This document shows, piece by piece, positions 35,961 to 46,300 of a DNA stretch of 64,000 bases. Source of the stretch: Telmatactis stephensoni (lineage: Eukaryota; Cnidaria; Anthozoa; Actiniaria; Isophelliidae); contig JALIZF010001586.1 in the NCBI GenBank assembly GCA_029948255.1, positions 129,501 through 193,500 of the forward strand, given 5' to 3'. Numbering within the stretch: the first letter of the stretch is position 1; every line of letters starts with the position of its first letter. The notes beneath the pieces are model-generated. The model did no database searches. It saw nothing but the letters and a program-made list of their open reading frames with translations, and was not told where the DNA came from. The position numbers were made by a program, and so were the translations under genes.

Positions 35961-36778
35961 TTAGTAGTAACAAGCATTTGCATGAATCCTCCCTTGTTCG
36001 TTTTATTGTGCCCCTAAACCGGCTCAAAGATAAAAATACGCGCGCCACAGGTTTCGATAAAGTATATTCTCTCTTTACGTAACAGGATGCCATCAATGGA
36101 TGTATAAAACCATGCATTTTTACTTACTACACCCACCCTCCTCAAATTACACTGGAACTATTTTGCAATCCTCAGTTATAAAACTTAACAAATGTCATCC
36201 GAACTTAGATAGATAGATAGATACTTTTATTTAAGCAGGGTAGACCATTCAGAAAATTACAAGAATTGACTGTTATCAACTGGTGCCCTAAATAAATAAA
36301 AAAATAAAAAATAAATAAATAAATAAAAAAAAACCTTAATTCTATAAAATTAGAAATAGAACATATGGCTATCAGACGTTTTAATCAGCGATTTGTTAGT
36401 CATTTCAGAAAACACCTGTAGATGAGAGGGTCTGATTACTGAAATATAATATATAGGACTGCTTTTAAGTATGTATCTATAAACAACACTTTGCGAGCAC
36501 TTTTATCTTATGAAAGCCTCACGCAACAAACCCAGGGCTTCACTCATAACAGTTTACAAAAAAAGAAACCAAACTTGAAATCGTAGTCAACCATGCAATG
36601 GGTTCATCCGCTGCAACTTTCATCTTTTGTGTTGGGATTCTGTTTCCGTTCATTTTTTCTTTAACCTTACAAAAGAAATTCACGTTGTGGTTATTAAGTA
36701 CCGAGACCGGCATTTGAAACTTGAAAAGGGCGTAATTAATGATTTTTTTCAATAGTTTCGTGTCTTGCTTGCCATAGC

Positions 36779-37370
36779 GTCGGAATTTGGAATGACAAAT
36801 TGATCATTAATCACTGATTTGAAAAATGTCAAATACAATAAATTGTCCATTTAGGTTAACGGCTTAAGTGGTTCTGCTATCTCTCACGCACAACCCACGT
36901 GTTGAGTTTTGATGAGTTTTAAAACTTAAGTGGCATGGAGAACAATTCTTTGTCCATTTTATCACATTTCACCAAGTATACAAGGATAAAGAACATCACG
37001 ACCATGCATTGCATAAATAGAGATATTAAATGGAATTGCAGATTATATAAGAATGTTGTCATATGGGAGCCAATACCAGTTCTAATTTTTTTTTTTTTTT
37101 TTTCTTCTTTTTTTTTTTTTTTGCCGGTACTGGCCGGTACTACTTTACTGACATCTTTTTGCATAACACGTTCAACAAAAAGTTATATTTCTTTGCTTTC
37201 ATCCATAAATCTATTGGTGAAATGAGGTAATGGACATTCTTGTTGAGGCCGGTAGCGGAATAGCTGCAATTTTCAAAAATACTTTCAAGTTCCGACTTAG
37301 TATAAGAATGTAAGAGAATCTCTTCTTTTTGAGAAGGAGACAAGAAAATAAAACTGTAGAAATAGAAAAC
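36779..37370. repeat. Segmental duplication, partial copy C
   Basis: Starts with the same gtcggaatttggaatgacaa and follows copies A and B through ggcatggagaacaattcttt and cttttttgcataacacg to about 37340. It is then lost. A weaker related stretch follows at about 37740-38470 (gagcacttatacacag, cttttgtaaaggactcaac), a possible older copy. Confidence 0.7.
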
Positions 37371-37740
37371 GAGGCAGCGTGCTATGTTGAGTTATAGAAG
37401 CACGCGGGAATTGTAAGAAGACGAGAGAAGTGTTAGGAGAAGCACGAGGCGTAGCCGAGCAACTCAACTCAACTCGAGTAACTCAACATAGCACTGTTGC
37501 CGAGTTTTCTGTTTCTTTTATAAAATACAATTTAAGTTTTACTTTTTTTTTCGTTGGAGAAAGTTTAAAAATGTGCGCGCGTGCGCGGTGCTGTGTGTTC
37601 TCATAGAGAACGGGCGACACGCGTCCTTTGGCCAATCAGAGCGCGCGTTATATCATAGTTATTCTATAAAAAATAATGAATGATAATAATTACAAAAAGT
37701 AGTTATATAGTGGATCCTATTACCTCGCTGCGCTTTGTAA
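37371..37740. repeat. Small inverted repeat 37380-37500 and unremarkable flank
   Basis: gtgctatgttgagtta at 37379 is mirrored by taactcaacatagcac at about 37480, with a 90-bp spacer. Downstream is a cgcgcg-containing stretch with no gene signal. Confidence 0.5.
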
Positions 37741-38555
37741 AATGAAAATTAGTAAAGAACAGTATATATAAATAGATCGATAAATAGAGCACTTATACAC
37801 AGTCTCACAGCGCTTATGTTATTATCAGACTTGATTCTTGATACTTAAATAAGACAATCTAAGCTTAAAGGGTCACTAATTATTCATGAGTTACGCCTGA
37901 AAAAGAATATTATCGATCAAAAAAGTCGTTTCGCTTCGTCTTGCCTGACGTGCTACGGACGCCTGACTTTTGAACATTAAATTGATCATTTATCATGCAT
38001 CTCAAAAAATATCAACGACACGCTCTCTTACCATTATGGAAACAATAGATTGTGTACCTTTTGTTCTAGAATTACCTCTTTTTGAAAATTTAATTGGTAA
38101 TTATTGGTATTGATAAGAAATATAAGATTATCAGGTACATTACAATTACAGCATATGCATAATTGATAAATTTGTTAGGATACTTGAAATTTAGATGATC
38201 TTTAAAATTGTATTAAGAAACTTTTGTAAAGGACTCAACTAGTCAAGATATAGGCGTAGCGCTAGATAAATAATGGTATTAAAAAAACTGAACAAAAAAT
38301 AATCGTTATTTGAGCACTACCGGACAGAGATATAGACTACACATAAATGATATCCAATAAATACCCATCATTTCAAACATACACTTACAAATTACAAATA
38401 TTGCAATTCGTGGTGAAAGTGGGGAGGGAGAGTAAAGAAGGTATCAAGGCGATTATTGTCTAACATGGCTAGTCACCTACGTTTTTGATAATAATGATAA
38501 TTTTTGCTTTGATTATTGGTTGATCTTAATAATTGCTATTATTCGTACATCGCTA

Positions 38556-38700
38556 GAGCAGATTTCGTATGAGTGTGAAAACGGCACCGCACGGTCACCG
38601 CATGGTTACGGCAGAAATTTCGAATGTTTTTATAGACATCACGGCACTGACACGGTTACGGCACGGCGCGGTCCGTTTCACACTCATACGAAATCTGCTC
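38556..38700. mobile_element. 145-bp TA-flanked MITE
   Basis: GAGCAGATTTCGTATGAGTG is mirrored at the right end (CACTCATACGAAATCTGCTC), with TA on each side (38554-38555, 38701-38702). The interior is rich in cggcac/gcggtc words. It fits a Tc1/mariner-type MITE. Confidence 0.8.
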
Positions 38701-38924
38701 TATACTTCTACGTTATTTCGGTGGGGCTTTGCAAAAATTGCTTGTTACAATTTTAATGATAAGACAGACTTCAAGCCTCCTTATCAATGCATCAAGTACG
38801 AAGTTGTGATTGCAATGTACTCTAATGTATTAGCACCATGAGCGCCTTGGGACTTTGTATCATTTTGACCATCAATTCGTTAACTTAATTCTCTTGTAGA
38901 AAATCATGAAAGAAAGAGGATAAC

Positions 38925-39479
38925 CTTAACATTTCAGAATATATATATCCTTTTTTTTGTGTTTTCTTCTTCTAGGTATTTTGTTGACAGGATGTACTTT
39001 TTAATGGTTCACTCTTCATGTCAGAATTTGAAAGGCCATTAATTTCTTATGTTCATCATTTTTTTTGACCTTTTGCTCACAAGATCACGTTGATATGCAG
39101 TGAAACATAAATGTGCTTGTAAGAGCGTGACGTAAATAAGTGTTTTTCCTGTATCCTGATTTTTTATTTCTTTATAGCACTTAGTGCTACTAGAATCCTA
39201 AAATTGTAGTTTAAATAAAACCAGCTTGATATTATATGTGTTATTTGTATTATATTATGTGTATTATTACTTGTCTCAAATGTTATATGTAATAGAACGA
39301 ACTAAAATATGAACATGATTTTTGTTCTGCTCTGTTATTCTGTGAACATTTCATTGTTAATCTTTTTTGTTTTGTTTTGTTTTGTTTTGTTTTGTATCAG
39401 GTTAAGCGAATCAAGCACATCCTGTCAATGAAATACAAAGAAGAAAACTGTCTATATTCTGAAATTTATGTTAAAGTGG
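38925..39479. repeat. Inverted repeat of about 75-bp arms
   Basis: Left arm cttaacatttcagaatata ... tttgttgacaggatgtac pairs with right arm cacatcctgtcaatgaaat ... ctgaaatttatgttaaag. The spacer contains gtgcttgtaagagcgtgacg, an inverted copy of a word from segmental copies A and B. Confidence 0.6.
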
Positions 39480-40255
39480 ACTTTAATCTCGTTCTGTTAT
39501 TATATTCTACGAGAGAATTGGGTTAACAAATTAAATAAAGAAATCCAACCGGCTTGACCCAATGATAAACTTATACACGCTCCCAAAGCGTTCATGATGC
39601 ACCGAGATAATAAATACAAGACAAACACAGCATAAGGCTTGATACTTTTATTAGGAAACATGATGTTTGCTTATTACTTTAAAAAAATTGCAATAAGCAA
39701 ATGTTAAAACCAATACCGAAAAAATATAGAAGTAACGATGCTCGAATGATAGCAGTGATCAAAAACAAATTCTGATAACCAAAGAGGAGCGTACGTAGGG
39801 GCGGGAGGGGAAGTGGGGTACGTTTCGTACCACGGAACCCCCTTTCCTTCCTGACTGAAAAATGGTTTGTTTCTTTTTAAAAAAGACACCGAAATAGATT
39901 AGTCGTACTCTGTTCTCAAGCCTGGCAAATTGCCGATATCTAGCGCTTTTGCCAGTCGTTTTATTTAATCTGAAGATTTGGTGACTCCCATCTTTAGTTA
40001 TATGTTCCCTTCTAAAGCTAAATAATTGATAAGAATGATTTCTTATAATCATTGCCTATTTTAAAGGTTGTCTACTTTAAGGAAACGGTCTACTGAATTC
40101 TTTAAAAAAAGAAATCAAAATAACTGCAAGCTAAGAATAGTAAGCAGAAAATGATTTGGGTGGGTTGTCAAGCTTACCGAAGCCGCAAACGTACGTCTCA
40201 GCTTTTGTTGAAGTTCTATAACCCGTATCTGACACTTGTTAATGCATGAAATCAT
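39480..40255. other. No gene recognised; upstream flank of galaxin-like gene
   Basis: Nothing beyond short AT-rich frames. It presumably holds upstream control sequence for the gene at 40344. Confidence 0.4.
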
Positions 40256-40259
40256 GCCC

Positions 40260-40300
40260 TATTTAACAAGCTGCTCGTGAGACCAGAATCTTTATTCAGG
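40260..40300 (+). promoter_or_regulatory. Candidate core promoter of the galaxin-like gene
   Basis: TATTTAA at 40260-40266 lies about 30 bases before a pyrimidine-rich TTTATTCAGG that could be an initiator. The placement fits the 5' UTR length to the ATG at 40344. No other support. Confidence 0.3.
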
Positions 40301-40317
40301 CCTAGCTTTCTAGGCAG

Positions 40318-40341
40318 ATGAAAGAAAAAAAGAAACAGTAA
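40318..40341 (+). promoter_or_regulatory. Seven-codon upstream ORF
   Basis: An ATG at 40318 opens a seven-codon frame (MKEKKKQ) that stops two bases before the main ATG at 40344. If transcription starts upstream, it may dampen translation of the main frame. No expression evidence can be given. Confidence 0.35.
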
Positions 40342-40343
40342 CG

Positions 40344-43300
40344 ATGTTTAAGACGTTGCTGCTTGCGTGTTGGGTCTTTGCTGCATTCAGCTCTGGCTTT
40401 GCTGAGAGTCCAAATAAAGAGCGGATTACAACTGATGAAGACTTCAATTTACAAGGTATAGAGTATGTTTTTAAAAAATATCTTTACAAAAACGAAATGA
40501 CTGCTAAAGAAATCTTTTTGTCTTGGTGACAACGCCCCATTGCTTCAATACTATTAATGTACTTCCATTTTTTCTCTTTTTTGTTCTTTCTATGGTTTAG
40601 TTTCGTTTAATTTGCCTGAGATTTTAGATGACCTTACATCAAATTATAGAAAGTCCTTTACTTTTAAAGGAATATCAGGTTGAGGATTTAAGAGAATTTT
40701 TTGCACTCTTGGGAAAAGGTTTACTTAGAACACTGCCTGCAAACTGCACTAATGCGTTTTCGTCTGAAAAAGCATACTATTGAATGCGTATTATCCTGGA
40801 CCAACGTTTAAAATTGAGTGTATATTTATAATCTTCATATGCTTATCGATTATTACGAACTTGCTAGCCGATCAGATCCCCTGATTTTGGTCACATGATC
40901 GTGACACTCCTTGAAACTAGTTACCAAGCCAACTGGATATCTGTTCGAGTGTACCCCGGATTTAAACCAAGAACACTGTAACAATGTTACAAACACCTCT
41001 TATAAGATTTACTTTAGTGAGAATACAAATGATCAGTATCTACGAGTTAACCGTCAACCACTCCTCCCCTACAAGGAAAATTGGCGGAGAACGAAGTTAG
41101 TTAAGTTAGTTAGTTAATTAAGTCCGGACAACTATTTAGCCAATTTCTTCAACTGGATCTTTAAAGGATTAATTTGTTTTCATTTTTGGTCGAAGTCACA
41201 GAAAAACAAACTCTTCAGTAAGCGAGCAAGTAGTCATTTGAGAGCCGGAAAAACTAGAAAACGGTATTATACGAAAAAAAATGAGACAAAAGTTTTCTAA
41301 ATTAAACTACAAGCGCTTCATTGCACACACGAATTAACTTTGGCGCTTCAATGAACACATACAAATCAACCAAACAACATTCAGCCTGCAGTTTTAGAAG
41401 TGAAAATGGAAATGTAAAGATTTTATCTATTTGCTTCAAATTGAATATATGTAATGTATAACAACCATATTTTGCGAATCCATCCAGGGAAATGAGGTTC
41501 ACGCTTTTACTTTAGAGATATAATGCTTTTAATATGTGTATTTCGTAAATGTATGGGAAATTGGCTTTCTTATTGCCAAACTCAGACTGAATGGTTTTGG
41601 TTGATTAATGTGTGTTTAGAGTGCAAATAATATATCCGTGAAATAGATAGGATTAATTAGGTGATAGTTAGTGCTTAATTAGACAAGACATAGGAATTCA
41701 GTCAGCCATAATAGTTGCACGGGCTTTTGCTAGATCAACGACTCAGTACGCAAATTAACGTGTTTTCTAACATGTTTATTATTTTTGAGCTGAACTTGTC
41801 AAAAAAGCGAACACGCATGTCGAATTATGACTTGAAAAATCATGCACAATAAAATATTGTTTCAGTTTTTGTGAGTATTTTTATGTGTCTTGTGTGCACG
41901 TACACTTGCCTATACTCGTCACGGCTCGCCTATTTCCTAGCTAATTCAACTTAGGCAACACATGCATAGCACCTAATTAGGAATTAGTTAGTTAGCTATC
42001 TATTTCACGGGTATATAATTATTTGCACTCTATTGAAGTGCCAAAAATAATTCGTGTGTGCAATGAAGCGCTTGTAGTTTAATTAATAATGGTAATAGAA
42101 CTGAGTGGAGTCCAATTTGGGATGAAATCGACAAGAGTGATTAGAAAATTGCACGACCGCGAAGAGGGAGTACAGTCAGTTGTTAATCACGAGTGTGATA
42201 TCAGCCCAAAAATCTATTTAAAATAAGTTCTATTACCTAATATAAAAATTGGGTACTACCTAATAAAAATGTAATAGCGGAGCTCCCATTTAAATAGATA
42301 ATAATAACAATTTTAAATACTTTGTTTTCGACGTTTTTTATTCAAATTAATTGGGCTTCCTGTGGCAATTGGCAAACAAAGATTGTATTTTGTTGAAACT
42401 GAGTTAAAATAAAGATTTTAGATCAAGCTTTGTAGCATTTGCTTGAGGGTTTGAAAAAACTCTTGCCCTTCAGTCTCCTGAGAATTATAAGGCTTTCAAG
42501 CTCATTCACCATATAGTGATATTTATTCAGATTCAGTCAGATTTTATAATTGACATTGTAGTAGTGGTTCATAATGCATTCTCAGAAATAGAATGCAAAA
42601 GCTCAAACTGATTTTATTCACATAAATATTGAACCATTTCAACATCCTTCAATAGACATTGCAGAACATTTCATTTAGATTTTTCTGTCTTGACAGTATT
42701 GTGGCATCTTGTTCAGTTTGTACTGTGTAGAATAGAATGACACAGTTAAATAGTTCTCTTTACATGAAACAAGAATTATCTCTTCCAGGTTACATTAAAT
42801 GAAATGGTGAAACAACTCAAAACAACTAGCATCTAATGGAGAGCTCCCATTTCAATTTTAATATTTTTTACGTTCTTGATTCAAATGAATTGGGCTTCCT
42901 GTGGTAAAAGGCTTGAAAAGGTTGAAATGAACATTATTTTAAAAAGCATTTCCTTTGTATATGCCCTTTGGTCTGGGCTTGTATTGTGATATCTTGTTTT
43001 TGTGTGTGTGTGTGTGTGTGTGGTTGTTGTTGTTGTTTTGTTTTGTTTTGTTTTTTAATGTAGACTGAATAGAATGACACACTAGGTAAATACTTGTCTC
43101 TTCCAGATTACACTGATAATACAATTTAAAGTGATAATAAAAACAGCTGACTTGACATAACAAGAAAACAAGGAATTAAGCATTTTCAATTGTAGTTCAA
43201 TTTATTAGTTAATCAATAACAACTGTCGCGACGGCGTTGGCTGGTGCAGGCGGTACAGCGGTAAACGATCGTAGTATACAACTGTTCGTTGGATCGTTGA

Positions 43301-46300
43301 GCGGTAAAAAAGAAAGCAATTGAAGGCTTATAAGCAGCAAAATATTACTACAATTACTATATAACAGGCGACATTTGAGCTAAGTAAAACTATTTTTTAT
43401 TATCAATGATTTTAGCTTTTTAAAATATTAATATAAACTCAATTTCAGGGTTCGAGTGCCCTTGAATAAACTAACTCAATACGCGCCTTTTTGTTGCTGT
43501 TTTCGGCAAGCGGACTCGATGGCCTTCACGGCGCTCGGAACGGCGGCTTTCAAAATGTTTTCGTTTGTTTATCTGCTTTGACTCTTGTGATAATAGAGTA
43601 CGAACACTAAAAGCTTGGATGACTTTGATGTTGGACTTGAAAAGATTTTTGTTGCTTGACAGCGATGTACAAAGTCCGGCAGTCAGAAAGGTTTTTACTC
43701 GTCAGTATCGACTACAATGCCATATTCTATTGCGTAAGTCATGGCTAAACTTGCTTCGGTACTTCGATGGAATTTTACTCCTGAAATAGCTTGCGCTAAT
43801 TATTAAATACTAGGAATCTCATGATCTAAAGGCTTCTGGCACTTGCGGCACTGGCCATTACAAAAATCTTTGTTAAATGAAAGAACATGAAAGAAGAAAT
43901 GAATAAAATAACACGAAAGAATAAACATAAATTGTCTAAAATCCTAAAATTGAAAATTGAAAAAATCTCTGAAGCCAGAAAAAAAGTTAAGAAAATTTCG
44001 CTAGTACCGTATCCTGAATCAGTCAACATGCTTTATTTTACAAAACTGTTCTTTTCGAGCTACATGCAACAACTAAATCAAAACAGTTATTTTTTAAATA
44101 CGACTATTCGCATCAAACACAATCAGCTACATTTATGCCCTTAGATCACAGGCTTCCCAGGCTCTGTGTAGTAAGTACATCAGTACGGGGGTAGTATGAG
44201 TTGGGTCGTTGGGCTGCCCAAATTTGCTCTTCTGAATTGAAGATTTTGTTGGTATCTTTTGATAACAAGTGTTTTTATACAAAATTTCGTTTTTTGAAAA
44301 TTCGTATCTCCTTGATTTTTCAACTTATATCCTTCAAGCTTCACAGTTTTACTGATTTTGATATGCTCTTTCCAGCTATGGTAATTGTTTTTAAGTTTTT
44401 TTTTTTTTTGGAATTACATGAAAAAGTCGTTAGTATAGTATGAAATGACTGTAACAATTCACAAAATACGTCATTTACACGTATAATATTACAGAATATA
44501 CGTCTTGGTAACTGTCATATTCGCATTCAGCATGAAATATCAGTTTAGAATAGTTATGTTACCAGCTTCTACCCCAGAATACCTCCAGGTGTTTGATTTT
44601 TCGAAAGTGCGCCTAGTCTATTGCCAGTGAAATTAAGAAAGTTGTCGAAATTCATCTAATAAAAATTAAGACTAAGCTTTTTGAAATTCTATTAAAGACC
44701 GATAAATATGTTGATATCTGCCATGCAATATACGTCTTGTCTTAGTTACTCAGGTTAATTATCATTTATTTCTGTACGTACATGTATCTAGCCCACTAAT
44801 CATGAAACCACATTTACATGTTACTCTTTTTACAACTTTTCCTTTTCATCTATTTCTTTTCTTCTTTTATTTATAGCAATAAAGTAACAGTCTAGTAACT
44901 CTATATGCTAAATTAAGAAACTTTATTATTTTAGTGTTTTAAAATTACTTAGAGGTTAGGGACTGGTCATTATTTACAAGGAGGGGGGCTGGTGGAAACA
45001 GAGGGGGGGGACACATATTTTTACGTTCACTCTGTAAGAATGTTATGTGTGTATGTATGTAGAAAGGGGGGAGGGGCCATCAAAAATTGAGCATTACCTT
45101 TTTCATTTGCACCAGTCCCCCTCCCTGTAAATAATGACCAGTCCCTTAACGCACTCAACGAATGAGTTATCGGGATTTACCTTCACGATCGAGTTTGCTA
45201 ACAATGAACGAGAAATTTTAAATACTGCACGAGGCGTTATCCCGATAATTTATGAGCAAAGCGTGTGTTAACCTTTTTATTATTCAATTTGAATACATTG
45301 CAGAAGCAGGCTAACACTGTCAGTACGACATCTAAGATCACTAGAAATAGCTCAAGTCACTCAAAATAGTAATTCAAAATTAGTTAAATAGCATTTGGAA
45401 ATTTAAACAATACAAAATAAACTTTTCAAAAGAAAGCTACTGGAAAATTACCGTGATATAAGAACTTTAGATGTTAAAAGATAATAAACAGTTCTCAGAA
45501 TCCGTTTTCACAACTTGCTCTGTAAAATTGAAATCGTACATATAATCAAGAACTACTTTATTGGAATGTTAAAAGTGATTCAGCACTGAGTCCTAGAACT
45601 CTGTTAGTAAAAGGTCTAGAAAATTATCGCTGGAGTTTTGCATATAGGTTTAAACTGGCGACTTACGGTTGAAACGCTGCTAAACTCTGGTACAAGAAGT
45701 AGTTGTCGTCTGTCGATGAGCCGAAGGCTGAAGTACTCGTTTGGCGTTTTCTTCGACTCCTGATTCCTTTTTGTTTTTGTTTTTGTTTTGTTGTTGTTGT
45801 TGTTATTGTTGTTGTTGTTTTCGATTCCTGATAAAATTTCTTTACCCCATCTGAGAGAACTTGTGGTGACATGCAGACTTCCTAAACTTTCTATGAGAAA
45901 AAAAAAACAGTAAATATTTTAAAAGATGAATTGAGAAAGCCAGCAAACTCTGTTTTTAAGCTGTTGAAATATGTTGATCTCAGTAAGCTTACTCCAAAAC
46001 TTTAATGGAAATTTAGAGTTTAACTTAAAAACAGGCACGCAAAGCAGTCTTCTTTTTGTTTTAAATATGCCTGTCAATCTTGTCTTTTTCAAAAAATCCA
46101 CAAATTTATTACCAGGAACAATTAATGTTTTCTTTCTCACTGCTTTATAGCCGTTCTGTATTGCCTTTACATAACCACGTCATAACCACGCGTCACTAGT
46201 ACAAACTGACCAATCAGAAAATCAGAATTTATACAGTGTATGAAAATCAAATAATAAACTAGAACAACTTCGTCCGCCTCGATTAGATATTCTATATGCG

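Larger units (their letters stand above)
33757..36778. repeat. Segmental tandem duplication, copy B
   Basis: Homologous to copy A from 31558 through about 33755. It lacks the 268-bp MITE but has gained a 63-bp hairpin (34854-34916), a roughly 600-bp replacement (35356-35960) and about 450 bp at 36120-36570. These differences account for its greater length (3022 against 2199 bp). Confidence 0.8.
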
